A DNA stretch of 64,000 bases, from contig CAVTPD010000002.1 in the NCBI GenBank assembly GCA_963736575.1, forward strand, positions 124,001 to 188,000, given 5' to 3'. The DNA is from CAVTPD01 sp963736575. Its GTDB lineage: Bacteria > Bacteroidota > Bacteroidia > Cytophagales > JAAEPT01. Below the pieces are notes generated by a model. It was not told the DNA's origin and did no database searches. It was given only the letters and a program-made list of their open reading frames with translations. Below, piece by piece: positions 45,486-53,883 of this stretch (within the stretch, counting starts at the first letter, position 1; each line of letters opens with the position of its first letter). The position numbers were made by a program, and so were the translations under genes.

Positions 45486-47900
45486 TTGAAAACGATACAC
45501 AACATCTTTAAAAGAACACTTATTTTTTTTACTGCTTTGCTCCTTCCGTTGTTGTTAACAGCACAAAACAATAATTATGGAAGAATAACAGGAACAGTAA
45601 CCGATCAAAAAGGAAACACCATCCCTTACGCTAAAGTAAGCTTACAGAACACAGACCACCGTGTAATGACCAATTTAGAAGGTCAATTTGTGTTCGAGAA
45701 AATAAAAGCAGGCACTTATAAATTAAAAACGGTTTTTATGGGCTTTTTACCACATACCCAAGAGCTTAGCGTAAAACCAAACGAAACTACCGTTAGTCAA
45801 ATTTCTTTACTAGAAAATGTAAAAGAATTAAATGAAGTAGTTGTAGAAGCCGAAAAAACTGAAAAACAACAAATACACGAGTCTGGTTTTGCTGTGAACT
45901 CCATAGAAACAGAAGAAGCTTCTTTACAAAGTATTCAGACCAACGAACTTTTAGACCGAAGCGCTGGTGTAAGAATTAGACAAACGGGTGGTTTAGGTTC
46001 TAGAGTTCAATACAATCTTAATGGTTTATCGGGTAATTCGGTACGGATTTTTATAGACGGTGTTCCCATTTCAAACTACGGTCCTTCTTTCTCACTTAAT
46101 AGCATTCCGGCTTCAATGATTGAGCGGATTGATGTGTACAAAGGCGTTGTTCCTGCTCATTTATCTAGCGACGCTTTAGGCGGCGCCATTAACATTATCC
46201 TAAAGAAATCTATTAAAAACACTTTACAAGCTTCTTATTCGTACGGTTCATTCAATACCCACCAAACCAATATAAATGGTGGTTATAGGAATCCTAAAAA
46301 CGGCTTTACGGCCAGAGCTTCTTTGTTTCACAACTACTCGGACAACAGTTATAAAGTTTGGGGCGAAAAAATTTACGTTACCGAACCTAGTAGCGGGGAG
46401 GTTAAAAAAATTACCGCAAAACGTTTTCACGACAGCTATCAATCTTACGGTACTAAAGTAGATGTTGGTTTTAGCGATGTAAAATGGGCAGACCAATTAA
46501 TGTTGGGCGTTGTTCTTTCCGATATGACCAATGAGATACAACATGGCGCCACTATGGAAGTAGTTTATGGCAACCGTAGAGCTACGCAAAACACCAAGTT
46601 GTTTTCACTTCAGTACAGTAAAGAAGATTTTTTAATTAAAAAACTAGACTTCTCTTTCACCTCAAGCTATTCGCATTTAAAAAGACAAACCATTGATACC
46701 ATCCCCTACATGTTTAACTGGTACGGTGAACAATTAGATTACAAATGGTCTAGTGGTGCCGAAGGTAGCAGCCCAACATTGCAAATAGATACCGAAAGAA
46801 AATACAACACCCGAGCTAACGTATCCTATAGAATTACTCCAAACCATAAAATTGGGGTGAATTACCTTATCGATGGTTTTGCTAGAGATCAAGACGACGC
46901 TGTTTTGAGTCAGGTAGAAAGAGATTTGAAAGAAACGCGTTTCCTTACAAAATCGGTTATTTCTGGTTCAATTGACAGTAAGCTACTAAAAGGCCGCTTT
47001 AGATCTTCAATCTTTGCAAAACACTACCGTCAGCAAGTTAAAATTACAGACCGTAGCAAAGAACGAAGTGGTGTAATTACTGAAACCAACCACGATAGGG
47101 ACGTTCCATTAACCGGTTATGGAATTGCTTTATCCTACAAACTTTTACCCAAATTAATGATTACGGGTTCGTATGAAAATGCGGTTCGGATGCCTACCGG
47201 GAATGAAATGTTAGGCAACAATGCCGAAAACATTAACCCTTCTTATTCCTTAAAACCCGAACAAAGCAACAATTTTAATGCAGGTTTTAGTATAGAACAT
47301 GTAAACCTTAAAAAACATCATTTCAATTTTACCACCAACTTTTTCTATAGAGAAACCAGAGACATGATACGCCAAGGGATACCTACCCAAGTATCTGAAA
47401 CCTATGAATTCGAAAACTTAGAGAGCATATTAAGCAAAGGAGTAGATTTATCTTTGCGTTACAACTACAGCGAAAAACTTTACATCGTTTCTGGATTCTC
47501 TGTATTTAACGCCCGTTTTAATACCCAATTTGATCCAAGCGGAACAGAATATTCGTACTACGGTGCTAGACTTAGAAACGAACCCTATTTTACCTCAAAC
47601 ACCAACCTTAGGTATTATTTCAAGAACCTTGTTCAGAAAGACAATCAAGTAGTATTCTATTACAATTTTGCCTACATACACCAATTTTTAAGAGACTGGG
47701 AAGGCGTGGGGAGCAGCAACAAACCCATTATTCCTACACAACTTATTCACGACCTTGGCGTAGCCTACACCCTACCCAACAAGAAGCTCACGTTCAGTTT
47801 TGATGCCAAGAACATCTTTAACCGTCAGGTTTTTGATAACTGGGCTTTGCAGAAACCCGGAAGAGCATTTTACTTCAAAATAACTTATCAATTAATCTAA
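45486..47900 (+). CDS. TonB-dependent siderophore receptor (XusA-like)
   Basis: Outer-membrane receptor of 804 residues. A signal peptide (RTLIFFTALLLPLLLTAQ) precedes a carboxypeptidase-D regulatory-like domain (ITGTVTDQKGNTIPYAKVSL), the plug (DRSAGVRIRQTGGLGSRVQYNLNG; VRIFIDGVPI; DALGGAINIIL) and a 22-strand-type barrel ending in FYFKITYQLI. The start is TTG with a purine-rich run just ahead; no ATG gives the signal peptide. No SusD gene follows. Instead a DUF4374 lipoprotein and a PepSY protein do, as in xenosiderophore-utilisation (Xus) loci, so a ferri-siderophore is the likely cargo. Confidence 0.9.
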   Translation: MKTIHNIFKRTLIFFTALLLPLLLTAQNNNYGRITGTVTDQKGNTIPYAKVSLQNTDHRVMTNLEGQFVFEKIKAGTYKLKTVFMGFLPHTQELSVKPNETTVSQISLLENVKELNEVVVEAEKTEKQQIHESGFAVNSIETEEASLQSIQTNELLDRSAGVRIRQTGGLGSRVQYNLNGLSGNSVRIFIDGVPISNYGPSFSLNSIPASMIERIDVYKGVVPAHLSSDALGGAINIILKKSIKNTLQASYSYGSFNTHQTNINGGYRNPKNGFTARASLFHNYSDNSYKVWGEKIYVTEPSSGEVKKITAKRFHDSYQSYGTKVDVGFSDVKWADQLMLGVVLSDMTNEIQHGATMEVVYGNRRATQNTKLFSLQYSKEDFLIKKLDFSFTSSYSHLKRQTIDTIPYMFNWYGEQLDYKWSSGAEGSSPTLQIDTERKYNTRANVSYRITPNHKIGVNYLIDGFARDQDDAVLSQVERDLKETRFLTKSVISGSIDSKLLKGRFRSSIFAKHYRQQVKITDRSKERSGVITETNHDRDVPLTGYGIALSYKLLPKLMITGSYENAVRMPTGNEMLGNNAENINPSYSLKPEQSNNFNAGFSIEHVNLKKHHFNFTTNFFYRETRDMIRQGIPTQVSETYEFENLESILSKGVDLSLRYNYSEKLYIVSGFSVFNARFNTQFDPSGTEYSYYGARLRNEPYFTSNTNLRYYFKNLVQKDNQVVFYYNFAYIHQFLRDWEGVGSSNKPIIPTQLIHDLGVAYTLPNKKLTFSFDAKNIFNRQVFDNWALQKPGRAFYFKITYQLI

Positions 47901-47915
47901 CAAACACCTTTTACC

Positions 47916-49235
47916 ATGTATAAAAACATATTAAACATTTGCAAAATAGGCTTATTAGCCGGAATAGTATTTTCTACTTTATCTTGTAGAAAAGAGAAAG
48001 AGACTGAAACACCTATAACAACAGACACAACCACAACAAGTGTACAAAAATTTCACCTTGCTTATGCTGTAAACCCTACAGGGCAGTCGGCTACTTATTT
48101 TCAAGAAGTTGACGATTTAAGTACAGGAACCATTTCTTTCAAAAACTTAGGCTTCCTTTTACCTTCTTCAAGAACAGCGAGACCTTATGCATCTAACAAC
48201 GGTCAATATGTTTATTCTTTAGATTATGGTGGCGGTCAAATTTATGCTTACAAATCGAACGGTGGGGTAAATTATAACCTAACCGATCAAAAAAACATTC
48301 AATTCACAATGGGTACAACCAACCCACGTTGGACAAAAGTAGAAGCTGAATATGCATTAATGCACAACGTAAGTTCAAGCACTGAAACAAACCAATTTGA
48401 TGGCGATAACAAATTCATAAAAAGAGAAGTTACTTGCCGTTTGTTGCGCATTGGTTTAGACGCTACTACCGGTAGTATGCCTTTGCATGAAAATGAAGAG
48501 TTTGAAGTTGTTTTAAGCGACGAAGAAGCTGCAAACGGTGTTTACATCTCTAGAATTGATGCCCCAGCGGTAGCCAACGGAAAAGCCTATTATGGTTTTG
48601 CTAGATCTAAAATAAGCCTTGCCGACTATGAAACAAGAGACACCTATACGTACACAGATGCGCAAACTTTAGTGGTTGATTACCCTTCGTTAAAAAACCC
48701 AACTATTATCTCTACCGATAAAGCAGCTGGCGCTACTAATGGTTACAGAACGCCGTGTATGCATGTAGACGAAAATGGGGATGTGTACCAAGTAGTTTCT
48801 TCTAATGGTGACAACGATCTTAAAATTTTAAGAATAACGGCTTCGGGTTACGATGGTGGCTATGAATTAAACATTTCGGAATTATTGGGCAAAAAAGCAG
48901 GATCTAACGGTTGGTTCTATGTGGGCAACGGAATTGGTTACATCCCTTATTTTGATGCCGAATTAGGTGATGCCAAAACTTCTAACTGGTATGTTGCCCG
49001 TATAGATTTATACAACAACAAAGCCGTAACCTTAAAACTACCTGAAGGGCTTTGGTTGCAACAATACCAATACAGCAAATTGCAAGACGGTAAATTTGTA
49101 ATGGCCATTCAGCCAACAGGTCAAGATGGTAACATTTACTTCTTAGACCCAACTTCTGATGCTGCAGATGCTTTCGAAAAAGGGGCTGATCTTAAAGATG
49201 TAGGTGCAGACGAATGTTTCATTGGTATTTTCTAA
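47916..49235 (+). CDS. DUF4374 lipoprotein (XusB-like siderophore-binding protein)
   Basis: Surface or periplasmic lipoprotein of 439 residues with the lipobox FSTLSC near residue 24 and a Thr-rich linker. The rest is a predicted beta-propeller (FHLAYAVNPTG; YVYSLDYGGGQIYAYK; NGYRTPCMHVDENGDVYQVV; KFVMAIQPTGQDGNIYFLD), matching DUF4374. XusB of Bacteroides thetaiotaomicron, in the same family, captures enterobactin for its TonB receptor. The gene begins 15 bases after the receptor's stop. The family call is from recalled sequence features. Confidence 0.85.
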   Translation: MYKNILNICKIGLLAGIVFSTLSCRKEKETETPITTDTTTTSVQKFHLAYAVNPTGQSATYFQEVDDLSTGTISFKNLGFLLPSSRTARPYASNNGQYVYSLDYGGGQIYAYKSNGGVNYNLTDQKNIQFTMGTTNPRWTKVEAEYALMHNVSSSTETNQFDGDNKFIKREVTCRLLRIGLDATTGSMPLHENEEFEVVLSDEEAANGVYISRIDAPAVANGKAYYGFARSKISLADYETRDTYTYTDAQTLVVDYPSLKNPTIISTDKAAGATNGYRTPCMHVDENGDVYQVVSSNGDNDLKILRITASGYDGGYELNISELLGKKAGSNGWFYVGNGIGYIPYFDAELGDAKTSNWYVARIDLYNNKAVTLKLPEGLWLQQYQYSKLQDGKFVMAIQPTGQDGNIYFLDPTSDAADAFEKGADLKDVGADECFIGIF

Positions 49236-49263
49236 TTAATAAACACTAACACAAACAACAATT

Positions 49264-49304
49264 AGGCTGGTTCGGGTAGTGTAAACTTCCAGAACTAGCC
49301 TTTT
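49264..49304 (+). terminator. Hairpin between DUF4374 and helical lipoprotein genes
   Basis: AGGCTGGTTC pairs with GAACTAGCCT (one G-T wobble) across an 18-base loop, then TTT. It may attenuate transcription of the downstream genes. Confidence 0.6.
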
Positions 49305-49318
49305 AAAAATTTAAAACT

Positions 49319-49954
49319 ATGCTGAAAAAAATAATTATAGCTGCATTGGCACTTTCCTTCCTTTTAACTTCTTGCAATGAAGAAAAGAAAAGAAGACGCA
49401 TGGACATTAGCGAAGTAAAACCTAGCCTTAACTTAAGCACTGAACAAGAAACTGAATTCGACGGCATCGTAAAAAAATACGAAGAAATGCGCGAAGCAAG
49501 CCGTGATGTAGAAGGTGTTGACCGTGCCACCAGAATGGCTCAGTTTAGAGAATTAATGAAACAACAAAACGAAGAAATCACCGCTATTCTTAACGAAGAT
49601 CAACAAGCTACGTATAACGAATTTGCTAAAAAGTTTAACAGGGGGAAATCCAGTTATTCAGAGGAATTAATTAGCCAGCTAAAAAGCGAATTAGCCTTAG
49701 ATGAACAACAAAGCAAAATGTTGGTAGCCGTAAACAATGCTTTCGAGAAATCTTATGTAAACGCGCACGACTATTACCACGGAAATGGCGAAGCAGCAAA
49801 AGAGTACTGGAACAAGTTTGATGTGGAACGACAAAAAGCACTAAAAGGCTTTTTTACAGAAGAACAATACGCTAAATACCTAGATATAGTGAGCGAATAC
49901 GGCTTCCGTGGGGAACATGGTGAAAGCAATAAAAAAGAAGAAAAAGCCCAATAA
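49319..49954 (+). CDS. Helical lipoprotein, Spy/CpxP-like
   Basis: Predicted lipoprotein of 211 residues with lipobox LLTSC. The mature protein is highly charged and helical, with two repeat-like LxLTxEQxxxF-type segments (LNLSTEQETEFDGIVKKYEEM; LALDEQQSKMLVAVNNAFEKS) and FTEEQYAKYLDI, reminiscent of Spy/CpxP LTxxQ proteins that act as periplasmic chaperones or metal-stress factors. It lies between the DUF4374 and PepSY genes of the siderophore locus. Its role there is unknown. Confidence 0.7.
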   Translation: MLKKIIIAALALSFLLTSCNEEKKRRRMDISEVKPSLNLSTEQETEFDGIVKKYEEMREASRDVEGVDRATRMAQFRELMKQQNEEITAILNEDQQATYNEFAKKFNRGKSSYSEELISQLKSELALDEQQSKMLVAVNNAFEKSYVNAHDYYHGNGEAAKEYWNKFDVERQKALKGFFTEEQYAKYLDIVSEYGFRGEHGESNKKEEKAQ

Positions 49955-49966
49955 GAAAACCCATAC

Positions 49967-51166
49967 ATGAAACGAATTTCAAAAGCTCTTTTACGAAAAA
50001 AAAGGGCAAAAGAATCTTGGTTTAAATACATAACGTCCGTGCTGCATTTGTGGCTCGGACTTCTTTCTTCTATCGTTATTTTTATTGTTTGCTTAACCGG
50101 TAGTATTTACACCTTTAAAAATAAAATTATTGACGCCTGGAATTACGACAAGATTTATGTTTCTGCCGAAAAAGCACCTTTCTTAGCCCTTGACACTATT
50201 CAAAACAACTTAAAGAAAGAAGGTAAATTAATCACCAGCATAACCTTACCCAACCAAGACAACAAAAGCATTTCACTGAGTTACAAATCTAACAACGGAA
50301 CTCAAATCGGGTCCTTTTACATAAACCCTTACACAGGTAAAATTCTGGGTACAGGGGATTATTCTTTAAAAGCATTTTTCAGTTTTATATTAGACCTACA
50401 CCGCTCTTTATTAATCAGCGGAATTGGTAAAGACATAGTAGGCGCTTCTGTTCTTATTTTTGTGGTGCTTCTTATTTCAGGGTTTATTTTATGGCTTCCT
50501 AAAAAATTAAAACAATTGAAAAAAGGCTTAAGCATTAAGCTAGACGCCAAATTCTACCGCCTTAATTACGACTTACACAATGTGCTGGGTTTTTATACCC
50601 TACTAGTGCTTTTACTTATTGCATTAACCGGATTATACGTTTCGTATGCTTGGGTAAAAAGTGGGATAATTGTAAGCTTAGGGGGAGAACCAGTTTTAAG
50701 TGCTCATTCAGATGCATCTACACAAGCCGCATTATCCGATTCTTTTAATGACCTACTAGCCGATATGATTGAAAAGGAAGAAGAAAAAGAAAACCTAGAT
50801 CTTCAGCAAACGGTTTCATTAGACCAAATAATAACGCTAAGCAATCAACACCTGCCGTATAAAGCCGTTACCCATATTTCTTTACCTACTGAAGAAAATC
50901 CACGGTTTATAGTTAAAAAGATAAATACCGAAAACTTCTTAGGTGCTTTAGTGCCCGATATTGTTTCTTTCGATAATAAAGGGGAATTTAAAAAGCTTGA
51001 ACGTTTTGCCGACAAACCTTTGCACGAACAGTTTGTAGAAATTTCTTTACCACTGCATACCGGTGAAATATTAGGCTGGCCCAGTTTAATTCTGTATTTC
51101 ATAACGGCATTAATCGGTTGTTCATTGCCCATTACCGGCTTTATTATTTGGTGGAAAAAAGCCTAG
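49967..51166 (+). CDS. PepSY-associated TM protein (XusC-like)
   Basis: Inner-membrane protein of 399 residues with four hydrophobic helices (about 28-50, 145-170, 200-225, 370-395) and periplasmic PepSY segments between them. Landmarks: SVLHLWLGLLSSIVIFIVCLTGSIYTF, DLHRSLL, YDLHNVLGFYTLLVLLLIALTGL, LHTGEILGWP and ALIGCSLPITGFIIWW. Histidines near the membrane may coordinate haem or iron. Such proteins are thought to reduce ferri-siderophores to release iron. It completes the Xus-like operon and starts 12 bases after the lipoprotein gene. Confidence 0.9.
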   Translation: MKRISKALLRKKRAKESWFKYITSVLHLWLGLLSSIVIFIVCLTGSIYTFKNKIIDAWNYDKIYVSAEKAPFLALDTIQNNLKKEGKLITSITLPNQDNKSISLSYKSNNGTQIGSFYINPYTGKILGTGDYSLKAFFSFILDLHRSLLISGIGKDIVGASVLIFVVLLISGFILWLPKKLKQLKKGLSIKLDAKFYRLNYDLHNVLGFYTLLVLLLIALTGLYVSYAWVKSGIIVSLGGEPVLSAHSDASTQAALSDSFNDLLADMIEKEEEKENLDLQQTVSLDQIITLSNQHLPYKAVTHISLPTEENPRFIVKKINTENFLGALVPDIVSFDNKGEFKKLERFADKPLHEQFVEISLPLHTGEILGWPSLILYFITALIGCSLPITGFIIWWKKA

Positions 51167-51248
51167 CTTCCACCCTATTTTTTTTAAAATCTTGAAACTT
51201 TTAAAAACCCTGTTCCGTTGTGAAAACAGAAACTAAAACGTTGAAGCT

Positions 51249-51611
51249 ATGATAGAAAAAATTGAAGGATTACCCGGTAATATTGTGGGCTTTGAAGCGG
51301 TTGGAACCGTTAACGAAAGTGATTACAAAGATGTTATAATCCCCACAGTAGACCATGCTGTTAAAACATTTGGTAACGTACGTTTTTTGTACATTATAGG
51401 TGATAAATACGAAGGTTATTCCCCAATGGCCATGTGGGACGATGCCAAAATAGGTTTAAAACATTTAGGCGATTGGGAGAAAATTGCCATTGTCACCAAT
51501 ACCGAATGGATAAGCAATGCTGTAGATGTTTTCGGGAAGGCATTTACTGGTGAAGTAAAAACATTTTCTTTAGCAGAAAAAGATACCGCTACAAAATGGA
51601 TTATGGAATAA
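51249..51611 (+). CDS. SpoIIAA-like (STAS-fold) protein
   Basis: Cytosolic protein of 120 residues. The pattern GFEAVGTVNESDYKDVIIPTVDHAVK, FLYIIGDKYEGYSPMAMWDDAKIGLKHLGDWEKIAIVTN and WISNAVDVFGKAF matches the SpoIIAA-like family (PF11964 type), a STAS-related fold of uncertain function. It stands alone with its own terminator. Confidence 0.85.
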   Translation: MIEKIEGLPGNIVGFEAVGTVNESDYKDVIIPTVDHAVKTFGNVRFLYIIGDKYEGYSPMAMWDDAKIGLKHLGDWEKIAIVTNTEWISNAVDVFGKAFTGEVKTFSLAEKDTATKWIME

Positions 51612-51616
51612 CAAAA

Positions 51617-51656
51617 TAGCGTATCTGCTTAATAGGGCAGGTATGCTACTTTTTTT
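51617..51656 (+). terminator. Terminator after the SpoIIAA-like gene
   Basis: TAGCGTATCTGC pairs with GCAGGTATGCTA (two G-T wobbles), followed by C and seven T. Confidence 0.8.
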
Positions 51657-51702
51657 AGAACCCTTTTTTAGTTGCTTTTGTTGTTCTATAAAATGACCTC
51701 CT

Positions 51703-52365
51703 ATGAAAACAATCGCAATACTCTCTATATTATCAATACTTTCTATTTCTTCCGCCCAAAAAGCATTCTTATTAGAGCCTATAAATAGAGACCAAGTTAA
51801 AATTTACGAAGCCTCTCTTAACTCTACTTATTTAGGGAAATTTGGCAGAAGAGTAGACCAAGATTATTTTGTTGGTGCTAATGAAGACTACAGCTATCAG
51901 CCAGATGTTTTTATACGGAAAGATGATCCTTTCTTCCCAAAACAGCATGTGAGTTATTTTTTTACCGGTAAAGACTCCTCTTTATTGGTTACTGAACACC
52001 GTTGGGATATTATGGAATATATAGAAGACCTAAAAACGGATTCGCATATCATAGAAGATCAACTAATACGAAAATCCGAATATGAAGAAAAATACAACCT
52101 TTTAAAAACAGAGTTATTATCTCAGTTGGGTAACCCCATTAATGTATTAGAGTCTGAAGACGGTTTAGGCTTAAACTACAAATCTATGTGGCGAAAAGAT
52201 TCTACTGAGGTTTTATTAAGCCTTATTTTTACTAGTGAATTGCACAATGTACAAGGCCTAAAACTAGGTTCTTTTGAAATATCTCTTAAGATTAACTACC
52301 AAGTGCCACCACCAATTAAGAATGAAAAAATTGAGCCTAAAAAGCAGGTGAGTATTGTAGATTAA
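51703..52365 (+). CDS. Secreted protein of unknown function
   Basis: Protein of 220 residues with a signal peptide (KTIAILSILSILSISSAQ). The mature part has no motif I recognise: a mixed alpha/beta region with a central helical stretch (HIIEDQLIRKSEYEEKYNLLKTELLSQLG) and a basic tail. Its stop codon is adjacent to the 3' end of the convergent glutamate-synthase-like gene. Confidence 0.65.
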   Translation: MKTIAILSILSILSISSAQKAFLLEPINRDQVKIYEASLNSTYLGKFGRRVDQDYFVGANEDYSYQPDVFIRKDDPFFPKQHVSYFFTGKDSSLLVTEHRWDIMEYIEDLKTDSHIIEDQLIRKSEYEEKYNLLKTELLSQLGNPINVLESEDGLGLNYKSMWRKDSTEVLLSLIFTSELHNVQGLKLGSFEISLKINYQVPPPIKNEKIEPKKQVSIVD

Positions 52366-53850
52366 CTAAACAAGTTCTTCATAAGAGACCCATGTTGTCT
52401 CTTTGTGCTTTTGATAAATCATACTGCGGTTTAATTCATCTGTACTGCTACAACCAGAGGCCGCTAAAAGCTCTAAAAACTCTTCTATTACTTCTTCGTG
52501 ATAGTTTTTTACTCGTTTCCATTTTTCGCTTATTACCAAGCCATTCATTAAATATCTTTTATTGGTAGTAATACCCGTTGGGCACTGATTTGTGTTGCAT
52601 TTTAAAGCTTGTATACAACCTAAAGAAAACATCATTCCACGTGCAGAATTACATAAATCGGCACCCAAACATATGGCTTTAAAAATATCAAAGGCAGTAA
52701 TAATTTTGGTAGCCGTAATAATTTTAATGTCTTTTTTTAATCCGAAATTTTCTAATGTATCGGTCACAAATACCAAGGCGCTTTCCCAAGGCATTCCAAC
52801 GTAATTAGAAAAATCAATGGGTGCTGCACCCGTGCCTCCTTCTGCTCCATCTACGGTAATAAAATCTGGCAAAATGCCTGTTTCATTCATCTTTTCACAA
52901 ATGGCTTCAAATTCTATTTTACTGCCAATGCATAACTTAAACCCAATAGGTTTGCCATTAGATAGGGTTCTTAATTCTTTTATAAAATTTAATAACCCTT
53001 CTGGGTCTGAAAAAGCAGTATGCCCGGGTGGCGACAAAATAGTAGTATGTGGCTCTACACCTCTAATTTTCGCAATCTCCTTATTGTTTTTTGATGCCGG
53101 AAGCACACCCCCGTGCCCTGGTTTCGCCCCTTGAGAAATTTTTATCTCAATCATTTTCACTTCAGGCTTATTAGCATTTATTTTAAACAATTCCGGAGAA
53201 AAACTACCGTCATCTGCTCTTGAACCAAAGTAGGCCGTCCCTAATTGATAAACGATATCTGCGCCATGTAGATGATATTCAGAAATACTTCCTTCCCCAG
53301 TATTGTGGTAAAAGCCACCCTCACGGGCACCTATGTTTAAGGCTGTTATGGCATTTTTACTTAATGCCCCATAACTCATAGCAGATATGTTTAGTAAACT
53401 GGCTGAATAGGGCTGTAGGCAATCTTTTCCGCCAATAACAACTCTTGGGTTCGTTTTTAATTTTGGTTTTGGGTAAATGCTATGCTGCATCCATTTGTAT
53501 TCAATACCCTGTACATCTAAACGGGTACCAAAGGGATAGGTATCATTGGCTTTTTTAGCTCTTTTGTAAACATAAGCACGGTGATTTCTGTCAATAGGTT
53601 TACCATCTGTATCTGACTCTATAAAATATTGATGCAATTCTGGGGCAATCATTTCTAGTAAATACCGAACGTGCCCAAAAACAGGGTAATTTCTTAAAAT
53701 GGTATGTTTTTTCTGAAACAAATCGTGCAACCCCAATGCAAATATTAATAGAACTAAACACCCTAATCCGTATAAAGGCCACAAAAAAATAAGGTATCCT
53801 AAAGCTATAAATCCAAAACTGATAAAGGTAAAATGAATGGCTTTGCGCAT
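52366..53850 (-). CDS. FMN-binding glutamate synthase-like protein, membrane-anchored
   Basis: Protein of 494 residues with two N-terminal hydrophobic helices (about 7-40) and a GltB-type central/FMN barrel. Landmarks: SASLLNISAMSYGALSKNAI, GGFYHNTGEGSIS, KISQGAKPGHGG, TILSPPGHTAFSDPEGL, ITVDGAEGGTGAAP and CNSARGMMFSLGCIQALKCNTNQCPTGI, which carries the 3Fe-4S cysteines. It lacks the amidotransferase domain of true glutamate synthase, so its reaction is uncertain. It starts 33 bases after the PoxB-like gene and is probably in its operon. Confidence 0.9.
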   Translation of the reverse strand: MRKAIHFTFISFGFIALGYLIFLWPLYGLGCLVLLIFALGLHDLFQKKHTILRNYPVFGHVRYLLEMIAPELHQYFIESDTDGKPIDRNHRAYVYKRAKKANDTYPFGTRLDVQGIEYKWMQHSIYPKPKLKTNPRVVIGGKDCLQPYSASLLNISAMSYGALSKNAITALNIGAREGGFYHNTGEGSISEYHLHGADIVYQLGTAYFGSRADDGSFSPELFKINANKPEVKMIEIKISQGAKPGHGGVLPASKNNKEIAKIRGVEPHTTILSPPGHTAFSDPEGLLNFIKELRTLSNGKPIGFKLCIGSKIEFEAICEKMNETGILPDFITVDGAEGGTGAAPIDFSNYVGMPWESALVFVTDTLENFGLKKDIKIITATKIITAFDIFKAICLGADLCNSARGMMFSLGCIQALKCNTNQCPTGITTNKRYLMNGLVISEKWKRVKNYHEEVIEEFLELLAASGCSSTDELNRSMIYQKHKETTWVSYEELV

Positions 53851-53883
53851 ATAATTCTTATTATTTATTATTCAACTATGTTT

